Source: Salminus brasiliensis (Eukaryota > Chordata > Actinopteri > Characiformes > Bryconidae). Taken from it: a DNA stretch of 64,000 nucleotides. Location: contig NC_132891.1 in assembly GCF_030463535.1 (NCBI RefSeq), forward strand, positions 8,830,949 to 8,894,948, read 5' to 3'. Shown here one piece after another: positions 48,901-61,500 of the stretch. The notes beneath the pieces were generated by a model. The model did no database searches. It had not been told where the DNA came from and worked only from the letters and a program-made list of their open reading frames with translations. The translations under genes were made by a program, and so were the position numbers. Each line of letters opens with the position of its first letter. The stretch's first letter is position 1.

Positions 48901-51900
48901 ATGACATCTGGTCAGGATCGCTTCATGCTGAAAATGTTATGCAAAAAGAAGCTGAGTGTACATCCAATTCTCGCACAGCTGAAGTCAAGCTACTTTCAGC
49001 TGTTTGAGGACTGCATGCACGTTGTGTTAATTCATGAACAAACTGTCATACTGGAGCGATTAGGGAAAGATTTAGGCAACCTGTCAAAGGCTCAGAGACT
49101 GTCTCAGTGTCATTGTCATGTCCTGAGAGGTCTGTGGAGGTAAGACAGAAGAGTGGGGAAAGACGAGGTCTTGCTTTAGTTAGGAAAAGGTCAGCTGGAT
49201 TTTGACGTTTCCATGCATTCAACTGAGACACGGTTTGGCAATTTGACTACTACCACAGTCTACGATAGACGGCATTTCATTCTCTATACACACATATACA
49301 ATAGATATACACAATCTACTTGGTAAGCATGAAGCATATTAATAAAATGTAGAAGAAAGACTATTTGATACTCTTCATGCTTTTAATTTATTTACATTTC
49401 CAAAAGGCAAAGTCTAGAGAGGACACTTTCACCTCAAAACGAGAGGTTGCATCATTTTAACAGCGGAAAAAAACACATTGGTACAAAGCGTACCTTGCCA
49501 GCAGGCGCCAATAGTGAGCTGGGTTTCAATCTTGGAGGCGTGGAGAGGGTAATCCTCCGTGACCAGGAAGGGCTCGAAGGAGGCTCCGTCCACAAACAGA
49601 GCCACAGCAGGGAATTCGATGTTCAGCACATAGTGATGCCACTCTTTATCACAAACCTAAGGAGGGAGAAATCACATCAGGATGCTGCCGGATGTATCAA
49701 TCGTTCAATGCTTTTTTTTTAGTTCAACTCCAGGATAAACAAAGCCATGCTTTAACCTGCGATACCTTCAGTGTATTATTTATAGAGGTTAACACTACAT
49801 TATTAATGTGTTTTGCTTATTAGCACATGACAATGCAGTCAATAGAATATCTAACACATACAGGAGGAGAGTTCTATTCAGCAGCATGTTTTATTCAGTA
49901 ACATTCTGTGCTTAATAACAATCAACATATGATGAAACATATACTGCACCTGATTAATGCTAACATATACAATACCCATAATGCCCTTGTTTACATGTTA
50001 ATCATGAATGAGGAAGTGTTTAACCCTCTGGAGTCATTGGAGGGCGATTTTTGCATATCATCTTAAAGCCACCTTCAAAGTCATTTGCAGATTATCCACG
50101 TTTTATATCTAAATGTTCAGAACAGTCTCAGCTCTCTTCATAATGAGACCCCATGTGACGTACAGCACTGTGTGAAGAGACACTCTGACCCTAAAACTGA
50201 AAAACTGAAGCCAGAATTTCTTTTAAAAACATATACTCACTAATGTGGACAGATTGTTTTGGGTCCTTAAAATGGGTTTACCAGAATGTTAGATTTACCA
50301 AAGTATTGGAATGTACGAATAAAATAGTTTATAAATATCGAGAGGCAGAAGACGGGATTCTAAGTGTCTACTGGTCAGTAGCAAAAGTCAGTAGTCAGTA
50401 GTCCGTTCAAAAACCTAGGACAAATGCACAAATCCAGCATTTAAAGACGAGAGGCAGATGACGAGCACAGCGAGAGGCAGAGACAAGTATCTCAACCTGT
50501 CTCAATATGAGCCATGTCCAATCTAGCAATGAGATGTAATGGAAAGGACAGGCTCTACAGATTCAGGAAATGTTTAAATCATATTTCTGTTCTGTATTAT
50601 AGATAAGATAGAAACATCAAAACATCAATTTTGATGCGCTGACGCATTAATAAACTCCAAAGGGTGTAATGATCTAGTTACTTCTGAGAACATGAGTTGA
50701 TTTCATTAATGAGTGTTTCAATTTAAAAAGTGCTCATTTTAAAGCTTAGCATTTAACTGAAGAAACAGTGTTGTCACAGATTGTCACTGATATCAGCAAA
50801 TAAAAAAGTGGTAATTGGTAAAATGTTTTGTATTGAGACAATCAAGGTACAGACAGACAAAATAATAATCAAATATCTCAATATGACAGTTACAGATTTA
50901 GAATGACCGTTGTTGCCATATTACGTATTATACCGTAATCCCCTGCAATGTAGCATATGTTCACTTTCGATCTACTGAGACCATCCTTTAATTTCCTCTC
51001 ATCCATGATCTCATTTTATGTGAAAGATTTCAGAGAAAGGCATGTTATTTGAAATACAACATCAAAGTCCGACGGACAGCCACAGGGGGCTCAGGTGCTT
51101 TGGAATTTCCGTGTCTTACTAAAAAAACCCTCTACTGGGAAAAGAAAAGCATGGCCCACAGGCAGAATGAGGACCATTATGTAAAGTCTCTGCAAAGCTT
51201 TAAGCGTAGTTCATCTACATTTTTTGTATATGAAAATAAACTCTGCAACATTCAGATGGGTAAGCATACACATGTAAAAATGTTCTTACAGTCGTGTTAC
51301 TGTTTAGTCTTCCTAGTTTACATGACTAAATGTTCCTTTCACGCAAGCAGATTAAGCAAGGAGGTAGAGACTATACTAAGCACTCTATATTTGGCTGTGT
51401 TTTGGTTTACATACTGCATAAAGTGTCCCTTTCATTGCTACCACTCACCACTTCGTGTCCACACACAGCTCACAGAAACCCAGTGGGGACCACCTGAAAA
51501 AAAACGAACACATTCCAAAAAGTCTGTGTTGACTCACTTGGTCGAGTTTCCAGTGGAACTCTGCTGGTTTGTAGTTCTCAGACTCGGTGGGGTCCTGACG
51601 AAGGAGCAGCACCAGACGACAGTTATGCACATACAGGGAGTAGTGGTGTCTGTTCATCTCTGCAAAAAGACAGACGGAAAAAACACAACTCTTCTTCATT
51701 TTCTTTAGTCCTTATTTACACAATTTCATAATTAATTTATTTCTGTCACTGAAGGCTTATTATTCAGTTCTGAAATATATATATATATAACTACTATATA
51801 GGGGAAGAAAAACGCTAAAATATTTATAAATATATAAATATACAAGGTTTTAGGAGATACAAGGTTTTGCAAGAGCCTAACTATGAGACTAATAGCACCA

Positions 51901-54900
51901 ATTACCTGGACCTGGAATTTATATTTATGCTTATTTTACATTACATATTTTTTACCATGATTCCATTTTAATAAGCAATTAAAGGGGAAAACGGCCAATG
52001 GGGCAAATGCTGTTTAAAGGCACGGTTTATTTGTCAGTATTATGGCAATGTGTGAAGACATCCAGCACTGGGTTTAGTCCACGTGCTTCAATAACTCACA
52101 TAAACTAACTGCATGAGTCTGAACGGGCACGCTGCAGTCCTGCTTTCTCTCATGCCAAAGCAGGGCTGTTTCCAGCCCACAGGGCCGTCCACATGATGTA
52201 ATCCCTCTTACATAAGTCCCACACCAACTGATGACACTATCCAGCTTTTCTCAGACATGAGACAAAGCTTTAATGATTACCCGACAGAGATTTCAATACC
52301 TACCGTGAACCCTCTGAAAACGCCATAACCTCTCCTCAAATCACATGTAATGTGCCACCATGACTTTTGTTGCTAGGTAGCATTACTGGGCAAGACAGGC
52401 AGACAATTGTACCTCAGTACAAAACCCCTTAACCCCTTTAGACCCTGTATTTAAGCCCACATATCTCACAGCTACATTACTGTTGTGATTAACATTAGTT
52501 TCCTAGGTGTCAAAATAGAACCCTGTGGGCCACCACAAGATGTGTTCAACCAAATGGTTCCCAAATAATTCACAGTACTTTCTGTATTGAGATGAATAAC
52601 TAAATAATAAACCTAGGCTGTAAAGGGTTAAACTGCAGGTAAAATATTCAGCTATTAATATTAAGATTCAGTTGAACTACAGTTCAGTTATGAGAGTGAG
52701 AAACTGAAGTGTGGGCCAATTTGAGGGACCAGACTATACAGCATACACCAATCACCTAGTCTGGTCACATGCTACAGGTGTTCTTCGTCTAATCTGGTTT
52801 ATTAAATGCTGTAAATGTAAATGTAAATGCTGTTACCTGTCTTATCGGAGTTGCAGAGGATGGTTTCTTTCTCCCTGCCACCGGGTCCATGCCTCATCCA
52901 CACAGAGACAGTGAAAGGATCCTTTAGGCTGGTGCTCACCACACCTTCAGGAACCTTAATGGCCTGAGTGCCATTGAACTCAAAGACCTGATCGCTGTCG
53001 TGGCCATTGTCAGTGGGCAAGCCCACAGTCCAGTTGGTGGCGCTACTGGGAGCGGGCAGCAGCTCCACAGTGCCTGTGCTGGCACCTGAATGAACACACA
53101 AAACAGCATTTATCTCCAGAACAAACAGCTCTAAAGCTAACAACAGCAGAGTTGAAAACAAGTGAAATCAGAACAATATATAAACAATAACACTGTGATG
53201 TAGTGTTGTCTATAAAAATGGCCATGTTGAAACCTGAACTGTTCATTATTCTGTGTTTCATAGAGTGTCAACAACAAATAAGGTGAGATTAGACACTTCT
53301 ACACAGGCTGGAGTAAATGTATGGTTACTCAGACATGAAGTCTGCAAATAATGGGTATTAGTACAGGGTCACATTACTAATTAGCCACATTAGCATCACA
53401 AGTCCAGTGGAAAACTTGTGTTTGACTACATTTGCAGTAAAAATATAAAAACTAGAGTTTTAATCAAATTATCCCTCCCAAAGAGGGAGGCGCAAGATCA
53501 TGAGGGACCTGTATGAAAGAGGATCAATTCAAAAAAATTGCGTCAAACTTGGCGGAAATGTTGATAGCAGTGATGTGAACACGCAAGTTCCTCCTAAGTC
53601 CTAGACAGTAATCTGCTCTAAGAAGAGGGTAAAAAACTCAAAATACATATCCAGAGTCTAGACTGCCACTCTGATGTCACACTCTTGCTGTGACTCACCA
53701 CAAAGCCGGTGGAGAGACTTCTCAGAATATGTGTCTCGGTCACAGCCTTTGCCGATGTGGTTAGTCTCCAGCTCAATGCTGGCCTGGATGGAGGTGATGG
53801 GTTCCTCGCACGTTTCCAGGCGAACGCTGGGGAACAAGGCGAGACTTCCTGTGCCTGGCTCGTACTCAATCCTCTTATTAAAGCCTGTCAGTGGCAAATA
53901 CACAAAGGACATGTTTGGTATTTGGAAAGTATCTGAAGGCGTTGGCATGCAAACATCTATTATTATTATTGCTATTGTTATTATTAGGGCATTGAACACT
54001 GAAGCTGCAAGTTCATTTCTTTGTAACTGTTTGGATTAAAAAAATAAGTTATTCACTGCTTGTCTGACACAGAGTCAAGGTATTTTCCTGGCAGAGCTGG
54101 TCAGCCTTGAGCTATCTTAACAACGTCCCGCTGTTCCTGGGTGCAAAACACAAAAGAGGCCTTTGATACCTTGCCAGCTTGGTTTGCAGGTTGGTTTGAT
54201 GTTGATTTTGACAAGGACGTCCTCTGAGGCACGGTTCTTCCCACAGTCATAGGCCGTCACTGTCAGCTTGTACATGCGTTCCTTGCTGTAGTTCAGCTTC
54301 TCTGTGTTCTTGATGTTGCCTACATTGGAGATTGGAGGTAAAAAAAACAAAAAAACATCCAGCTTCAACAACATAATAAAGTGTTTACTGTTATGTAGCA
54401 CACATAATGCATCCCAAAATATCTTTACAACTATTTATCCAGTACAGCAAAGCCAAGAAATCCTTTAAATGGTCAAACTAATGATCAAATCTAGCCCAAA
54501 ACATCCTGGAGAGATGATTGAAAAGGTGTGAATAGCATCCTGCAGTGTTTTGTGCCTAGCTTAGCTTTTGAATAATTCATTGAAAATAATATTACAAAAG
54601 TGTAAGTGATCAAATAGAGACGGGATAGCATCTCCCAGGGTGAGCTGTGGTGTAACTAGTAGAGGTGTAAAAAAATATGGACATCCAAAATAGAAGTATG
54701 GAAAACTATCACAATATTTATAACATTATGCAATGCTGTATTGTTTCTCAAAGAGAGAGTATTGATTTTTAATTACTAGTTTACTTGCAAATATTTGTGG
54801 TTCATTTTGTGATGTGTTTAAACCTGTTACACAAGCAGTGTTGTGCTCTGTCCTTAGATTCCACTAAATGTTTCTTTAACTTTGTTATACTAATGGTCTT

Positions 54901-57900
54901 CCTAAAATCTGCAAAAAAATATACATCAATATATCACAATATACTGAATCGTAACCCCTGTATCAAGATCCAGATCCAGATCAAGTACCGCCAGGTTCTT
55001 GCTAATACACAGCCCTAGTAAAAAAAACTGTCAATCATTCAATCATTGTTCATCTTGACCGGCTGAATTGACCACAGCTTAAAATTTTTTTTTAAAAAAG
55101 GACAAGTGTCCTAATAATCCCCAAACAGCATCAGATTCCAGATCAGAATTAGAATCAGAGTTGTGTAGCTGCTTGTTTGTACAAATCTAACACAAGCCCA
55201 CCCTCAGCAAACGGGACACAAACGTACTTCAGGTCAGTGCAGCTGTGTGTTCTATATATAAGCAGCTTTTTGGCAGGGGTTCGGTTCACTCCCTCACATC
55301 CCTGCGTCTTACCGTCCTTATCGATGGTGAAGGGCACATCAGGGGTGACGATCTCATAGCTGCAGATCTGACTGAACTGGAAAGAGCAGTCAGCATCCAC
55401 CGCCTCCACCTTCAGGATGCTGTCGTACTTTTTGCCCTCTATGACTGTGGCCTTGTATGACTTTTCCTTGAACACTGGCGAGTACTCGTTCACGTCATTC
55501 ACCTGGATATGTACGGTAGCCCTGGGTGAAAATCAGAAGAGTCATTGTATAACAGAGGACATTCAGGTCAAAGGAGGATTCAGGGTTGTTGGTTTTTTTT
55601 AGCTAGAAGACCTGATTATTAAAGTAAGGAGCTCCTGGATCATTAATATCACTCAATAATTCTTAATCATCTCCTCATCATGTTTCAGTAGTGCTAGTTA
55701 GTAAGGTGCCTTATAAGTCTGAGCAAAGTAATTGCATGACTCAGCTGAAAAACAAAGAAAAAGACTGGGACATATTGGATGAGGTTGGTAGCCAGTGTGT
55801 TTTAGATGCTGTGTTTGGTTCACAAGCCCAGCGTTGTTGATTTTTACTAAATAACATTTTGAACTTGATTTTTAGTTATTTTAATATCTTATCTTAGAGT
55901 AAGAACCTCCAAACATCTACTATAAGATTCTACACGAGACCAGATGTAGGAAAATAGAAGAATGTTCATTAGGTTGGGACTTGTTGGGGTGTTAGAAGCA
56001 CCGGCACATCAAATCAGCATGTGATCAGGATACACACTTGTGAGACTTCTTCATGTTGGTACCATCTGGGCCCTCTCCACAGTCATAGGCCTGGATGGTG
56101 AAGGTGTGTTCTTTCTGGAGCTCGCAGTCCAGTTTGTCTTTGGCCCGGATGACTCCCTCGCCTGTGGACTTGTCCAGCATCACCGCCTCAAAGGGCACGT
56201 TCTGTCCATGAATCCTGAAGCCACAAATCTCCCCTGGACACGGTAAGAAACGGTAAAACACAGTGGTTCAGTCCAAAACTGCCACTGAGACAAACTAACA
56301 ACTGCTTAGAACACAAAAGAAACCCACGACTAAAAACAAACAGCACACCACACTAACATAAGAACAGCCAAAGTTGTTTTGGCAGCCAAAGGGGTTGGTA
56401 CAGTGGGGTCTGTGGAGGAAGCCAGAAGCACTGTAGAATGGGTGAGTATTTAGGAAGGGTAGGGAGGGAGTTTGGTGGGGGGGGTGGGAGTTAAAGGGGA
56501 AAAGGCTGAGTGTCTCGTCCAAGCCACTTGATCACATTGCATCCAGTCATGCAGTAAGAAACCCAGGATGTGGACAGGCATTTCACAGGAATACTCGTCA
56601 TAGAAGAAAAGAAAAAAGAAACAAAAAAAAAAGGACAGAAAGGAAATAAAACGTTGAATGAAAAGCCAAAATCTTCCACTTTATCTGTAGATCACATTCA
56701 TTGTGATTGTAGTATTGCAGTGACCTGCTTGCTGGTTTTAGTGAGAATAAAGAACAGAAAAGAAAGCAAAGTTAAACGGTTACATTAATAGTGGATGCGA
56801 CGATGAGGAGTTATGATATAGAGGTCCGGCACAGTTTGCGAAATTCAGTCAATACCAGTTCGAAACCTTTAAACAAACTAAAACACAACACAAATAAACA
56901 AACAAACAAACAAACCAAGAAAAAAAGCCCCTGGATTTCAACAAATTCACTTTACGTCAGGGTTTGGGCGTGAAGGAAGTCTTCCTGTGCAATGTTGTCT
57001 CTCTCACAGCCTTAAGAAACTAAAAGAGTGAAACAATAATAAAAAAGGACCAGAACAGAAGTGGTGAAACTAAACCACTGGATGAGAGCTGGGGTTAGAA
57101 ATATCCACTTGCTTGACATCCACATCAAACAGCAGCAGTTGCCATGCTGTGATTCGGATTAGAGGTGCAGAGAAGGAGCAAAAGGATTCCACTACAGGTG
57201 AGTGCATCTGTAGATCACACCATCCTTGACCAGAGGGAGTTTGCAACGTTTAACAATCTCAGCAACTTTGCTTTGATCTGGCATTAAACAGAGAACGGAT
57301 TTTTCGTAAGATCACACCATAGACAGTAGACTTTTGTCTAGGAGACCACATTATACTATGTTTAATGAACAGAGCTGAACGCTTTGATTAAACAGAATAC
57401 ATCTAATGTGCACATGCATATACTGCATATATCTTAATATAAATGTGGGCAATATGACGGTATTTTATCGGTATTGTGATAAATGGTATATCGTGGATAT
57501 CGTCTGTACTTAATATTTCATTCCAAAGAGCAAAATTAGTCATGTTTAATTGAAGGTAGTGCGCTTAAATTATTGTGATATACTTTGAATATGGTGAAAG
57601 TCGAAGTACGGTTAAATACACACACCAATCAGCCATAGCATTAGCAGATAATATTCTGTACAACAACAGACCTGACTATTCAAGGCATGGACTCCACCAG
57701 ACCTTAGCAGCAGATCCCTAAGTTGTGAGGTGGGGTCTCCATGGATCGCAACAATGAGCCTTAAGTGCCCGTGACCCTGTCGCTGGTTCACTGGATGTAT
57801 TTTCTTGGAATACCTGTGGTAAGTACTGACCACTGCATATTGGCAACACTCCACAAATACCACTTTGTGTTTTCAGGATGTTCTGACCCAGTCGTGTAGC

Positions 57901-58532
57901 CACTACAATTTGGTCTCAGATACTTATGCTTGACTATTTTTCCTGCTTTTAACACATCATTTTGATGAACTGCTCACTTGCTGCCTATTATATCCTCTTT
58001 TGACAGATAGACCACTATTATAGGAGGTACTAATGTTATGGCTGATTAGTGTATTTTCCATCAATTCCCAATTCACAATCACACAAACTATCTTTATATT
58101 TACTAAAATTGGTTTAAATTGGTCTAAAATCTATTTTATTATTTCAGTAGATGAATCTTGACCTGGTTGTTTTAGCATTAGTGTATATGCATGTGCCCAT
58201 TAGTTTAATATGCATCTTGGAGCTGAAGTACTGTTAGGATCTGCAAACTACACTGGATGTCTCATGCACAGATATTTCTAAATTCATTTAACCCCACAAC
58301 AAACGTTTCATCCAGGTCTTGTGTTTTATTATTTGCCAAATAGTTTGAGGGTGAGGGAAAAGAAAAACGAGGAAACCAAACCATAAAGAGAAGTGGGAGA
58401 TTACAGAGCATGACAGGAGATTCTGTGTGAAGTGCCGATGCGTTTTTGCGTTAGTGGGTTAATTATACAATTCACAAGGCAGTAAAAAGAGCCCGTCATC
58501 ACCTTCTTTGGTGAAGGTCACCTCAAAACTGT
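39937..58532 (-). CDS. clstn1: CLSTN1 calsyntenin-1, all but the N-terminal exons
   Basis: Calsyntenin-1 is a type I neuronal membrane protein that links vesicles to kinesin-1. Exons, 5' to 3': 58503-58532 (microexon), 56038-56233, 55313-55521, 54170-54319, 53699-53884, 52837-53085, 51538-51659, 49494-49656, 46714-46871, 45283-45431, 44892-45118, 44198-44368, 43742-43887, 43152-43287, 42513-42697, 39937-40131. All phases agree, giving about 890 codons. Cadherin repeats ([22 protein letters not shown]) come first, then a LNS/laminin-G domain ([34 protein letters not shown]). A membrane helix ([20 protein letters not shown]) follows, then a cytoplasmic tail with two kinesin-light-chain W-acidic motifs ([10 protein letters not shown] and [10 protein letters not shown] at the end) around a poly-Glu stretch. 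The signal peptide and first exons are right of the window. Confidence 0.96.
40370..40565 (-). mobile_element. Family A transposon, copy 4, truncated and split by a Tc1 insertion
   Basis: It holds ttaggcacggtgccaatagg, tgcaacttaaagtacctgaa and gaaggggtgtccacaaacat, matching the other family A copies. Its terminal repeat (atttggatata) is cut by the Tc1 element beginning at 40566; the remaining few bases appear after 42177. Confidence 0.7.
40566..42175 (+). mobile_element. Full-length Tc1/mariner element in the last CLSTN1 intron
   Basis: The element is flanked by TA at 40564-40565 and 42176-42177. The ends cagtggggaaaaaaagtatt and its inverse are the outer parts of terminal inverted repeats about 200 bp long, with internal repeats of the IR/DR type. 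It is nested in copy 4 of family A. Both arms stay well matched, so insertion was fairly recent. Confidence 0.93.
40939..41957 (+). pseudogene. Tc1 transposase, inactivated
   Basis: The frame starts at 40939 ([12 protein letters not shown]), a paired-type DNA-binding domain. A 1-nt loss near 41055 shifts the frame just before the second helix-turn-helix. The main body, open from 41139, carries the DDE residues in WSDETK and HDNDPKH. A CAG-to-TAG stop at 41745-41747 then cuts it off before the third acidic residue in IENLWRELK. The natural stop would be 41955-41957. With a frameshift and a nonsense mutation this copy is not autonomous. Confidence 0.93.
43330..43530. mobile_element. Possible transposon fragment
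   Basis: The phrase caacataggttttctatggg, then tttcaagtcaggcaactgtg, resembles the antisense of a Tc1-like C-terminal block ([11 protein letters not shown]-type). It is short, decayed and without clear ends. It lies in a CLSTN1 intron. Confidence 0.35.
45756..46112. mobile_element. hAT-like MITE
   Basis: The left end gttgggctgcacaatactgg and right end gatatattgtgcatctccac form an imperfect inverted repeat. The AT-rich interior repeats tgcaat motifs. Non-coding. It lies in a CLSTN1 intron. Confidence 0.5.
46180..46610 (-). mobile_element. Cluster of tRNA-like SINE fragments
   Basis: The phrase ggtattgaacccataccccg, then gatcaataaccaagtactct, is repeated in altered form at about 46360 (ggtatcgaacccacaacctg) and more loosely at 46560. 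On the minus strand these look like tRNA-derived heads (GGTTCGA-type box B). No intact tRNA is claimed. Confidence 0.5.
48000..48357. mobile_element. hAT-like element, family D, copy 1
   Basis: It ends with cgtaccgccagggtcttgcc, then aatacacagtcctagta, nearly the same as the end of 54640-55018. The interior is AT-rich with tatatcg motifs. Confidence 0.55.
49081..49131 (-). CDS. clstn1: Candidate CLSTN1 cassette exon, 51 nt
   Basis: Between exons 49494-49656 and 46714-46871 there is an AG-bounded segment ending at a weak donor (ACAG|GTTGCC). It keeps phase 1 on both sides and encodes [17 protein letters not shown]. Human calsyntenin-1 carries EFSGVENDNETEPVTV at exactly this point (after GACWQ), so this is very likely the fish counterpart. 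The weak donor and the frame-neutral length point to alternative splicing; without it the protein reads [13 protein letters not shown]. Confidence 0.75.
54640..55018. mobile_element. hAT-like element, family D, copy 2
   Basis: It ends aagtaccgccaggttcttgc, then taatacacagccctagta, and shares atacatcaatatatcacaat and gtggttcattttgtgatgtg with the 48-kb copy. The left boundary is approximate. It lies in a CLSTN1 intron. Confidence 0.55.
57617..58053 (-). mobile_element. Internally deleted Tc1-like element (family C)
   Basis: The inverted ends (cacaccaatcagccatagca and atgttatggctgattagtgt) enclose antisense transposase pieces: a C-terminal block (aggcatggactccaccagac) joined to N-terminal helix-turn-helix sequence (gtgaccctgtcgctggttca, gttctgacccagtcgtgtag). 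The catalytic core is deleted. It is the same family as 33425-33735. Confidence 0.75.
58503..58532 (-). CDS. clstn1: CLSTN1 30-nt microexon
   Basis: The 30 nt between acceptor tcttgtag and donor GAAG|GTGATG encode [10 protein letters not shown] when a leading G comes from the previous exon, and join in phase to GEICGF. Human isoform 1 has ESFEVTVTKE at this site, absent from the shorter isoform. It is symmetric in phase, so it can be skipped. Confidence 0.82.
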
Positions 58533-61500
58533 CTACAAGAAGGGAGAAAAGATAAACCAGGGTCAGTCAGAGAAAGGAAGAGATTCAGCTCAGATCACAA
58601 AGAGAGAAAGACAAAGAGATGGAAGAGATCACATGTAAGCATTTACATATACATATATATGTGTACAGGGCTGGAAATAGTTAATTAGGTCTTTGAACAT
58701 TGTACCATTCTGATCAAGACTGTACCAAGCCTGAGGAGCTATCTGCACTGGTGCTGGAAGATACTTTTTTTGCCATTTGTTGCAGAAGATGCACAATGCA
58801 AATCCAGACATTATTTCGAGCCCTGATATGTATGAATACAGTTAATACCCAGTATACATTATCAGAAATGCAATGCTTCAGAATTACACACACAGAGCCA
58901 ACAAACAGCCACATTTGCAGCAGAAGAGAAAAGAACATTTGGTAAGGTTCATTCGGGTGACCTTCAGGTGACGGTCATGGTACAGGGATCATGGTTCGGT
59001 GCGCGCAAGTCGCACAAAGAATATGTGGTATGCACTTTTAAGGTAAATACGGAAATTTCACAGGCACATGTGCTACATTAAGCTGTAAGCCGTTGGATTT
59101 GCATGGTATCGTTAAGGAGTATTGATATGGTAACTGTAGTCTTGTTTTTCCCCTCCTCCTCCTCACTTCATTTCCCCCCCTCAATACTCTCAGTGCTGCG
59201 TGTAGACAGAGCAACTCAGCTGCTGTCTTCATCCTTTATCTCTCACTGTTCTCACCTTTGGGTTTAAAACGCCTGAAAATTAAGAAGCATTTCACTGAAA
59301 TTCTAGCTTTTAACAATTTCAATAAATCTTATTTTAATTTATGAAATCATGGTGGACTGGACAAGGACGATGTGCCTGCGTTCTTGGGTGTGTGTGGGTG
59401 GAAACTAACAATGAACATGCTTTCAATGTTCAACATTTGCACTGTACTGCTACATTAACTCCTACTACTACTTAGCTACTATTAATTCCTCCAAGGGGGC
59501 GCTATACAGAACCTTATGAAACAAACTGTAACTTTTTAAGCTCAATCTTCTGTTCAAATCAAGTGAAAAGAAACCTGGGTTAGTCTCATATTTTTGGTTC
59601 TTTTCCCCTCATTGTGTCATACTTTTACCAAACTGTGAGGTCCAAACAGCAGTGGGAACTGAACCATGACTTTTTTTTGTGAGACTGAAAATAAGACCAT
59701 TGAAGACCTTACCTGTAAATCATCTAACAAATACTCAAAACAGCAGTCAAAAGATCTTGTTTGAGTCAAAGATTTAAAGTAATTTTCCTTATTTTATACT
59801 GTAAATGTCTTTATTCACCAAAGCTTAAATTACTTAGTAGCTATAAGTTGGTAAATAGATCTCTGTCCTAGGAACCATCCAAATCGAAGTGACTTTAAAA
59901 GTAGGCAGACAGGGGATTTGCCCATACCCATAGCACTAATGAGAAGCACTGCCTAATTTGGATAGTTTCACAGTGGGCTCCATGAAAAATGACAAGAGAA
60001 AGACCCTCTGAAGACCATTAGGCATAGTAGCTTTCAATCATTCTGAAACCTCCTTCAGGTTCGAGCACTCAATGGTGTCTTCGAAGAGGAAACATGCTAT
60101 CATGTTCAGCCATGTGCTGCTTTAAAGCGTGGTCAGCCATTGTTCCTTCACTGACACTACTCGTGATAATGGTCTGAACAAACCCACTGATGTTACTGAT
60201 CATTTCCTTTGGGTCGTTTCTGCTTGGTTGCCTATCCATGGCCCAGTTTGCCCCCATCGCTGGCCCCAGACTGGTGGAGCTGTCTGCCCCGTTTTCACCT
60301 CAACAATTAGAGATGGATTTTCTATTAGAAGCTGCTGTTCAGAGCAAGTCATGCAGCAGCAGCTTTGTGCCTCTTCAGTGCACTCTCCAGCTCTAATGAC
60401 CGGCTCTGCACGCTCTTCCAAACTACAAAGGAGGTCTACATCACAAACTCTTCCTCCAAATTCCTCCATTCCCCAGCAGACCAAAGCACGAAGAGCACAG
60501 CGCCCTGGTCCACAGTGACCCTTAGAGAAAGCAGGAACTGATGAGGACACACAGCATACGTGAGATAAGGGCTGTACTGGTAACCTAATCATATTTATTC
60601 AGTATCGTCATCTGTCTGCTGATACCTGCTCCTCCTGCACATTACTAATTCCTTATTCTTTATAACTGCACTGCCTTTCATCTCCGGTTGGTTAAAAAAT
60701 GCAATTTTTTTACATTTACTCTATTTATTGTTATTATTGTAATTATTGTATTGTATTACTGTGCTGTACTGTCTATCTATCTGTCTATCTATAACAACAA
60801 ACAATAACATTTCTAATAACAGATTACAATGTCCACAAGGTCCACCTAGAGTGAGTTAGCATGAGCGCTGCTGCTTTTCTGTACACCCTGTAACTTCTGC
60901 ACCATTTAAGGTGGAACTCTTGCATTTTTGGGATACGCTGTATGTTGTGGGAAGTCGGACCGTGCATGTGAAAGGGTTAACAAAATGTTTCTGCTGTCTA
61001 AAAAAAAAACAGTTATTTGGTTATAACCATTACAGGGGTCTGTTACCATGGTAACTCAGTTAGGAAACACAGATGACTACATATGAGCACTGATGTCTCA
61101 ACACCTTGCTTTTATATAAGCTACAAGAGTCTGGGAATTCTGGGACTCTTCAGATATTCAGAAAATTTGTGAGAAATTGATGGTTAAACAAAACAAAATT
61201 AGGATTTCCTCAATTAATTTTAAAATAAGTGTTTTTATTTTATTTAATTTTTTTAATAAAAGGGCTTTCCAGTAATGGATTAAACAAAAGGTTTTTAAAA
61301 TTGATGACAGGTAATCAAGAGCAAATGAATGAATATTTAGTGCTCTAGATCAAATCTCATCCCCTGCTAAACACTGACTTCCAATGAAGAAACAGATATC
61401 AATTAAAATACCTTAAAATAACATCTAACATAAGAAATATCACAACAGATAATAGCCGTGTGGTCTTACAGTATGTGTATTCAGTACAAATGTGACGGTT

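Larger units (their letters stand above)
46872..52836. other. CLSTN1 middle introns (exons 49494-49656 and 51538-51659 excepted)
   Basis: Apart from the exons, the cassette exon and the family D element listed, these introns contain AT-rich sequence with no further feature I can support. Confidence 0.4.

Noticed and set aside
51049-51708. 219-codon plus-strand frame
   Set aside because: It runs antisense across a well-supported CLSTN1 exon (51538-51659) and intron. No recognisable protein.
60129-60592. Overlapping open frames of about 130 codons on both strands
   Set aside because: No protein family recognised, no splice or start context, and both strands are open. Noted as unassigned intronic sequence.
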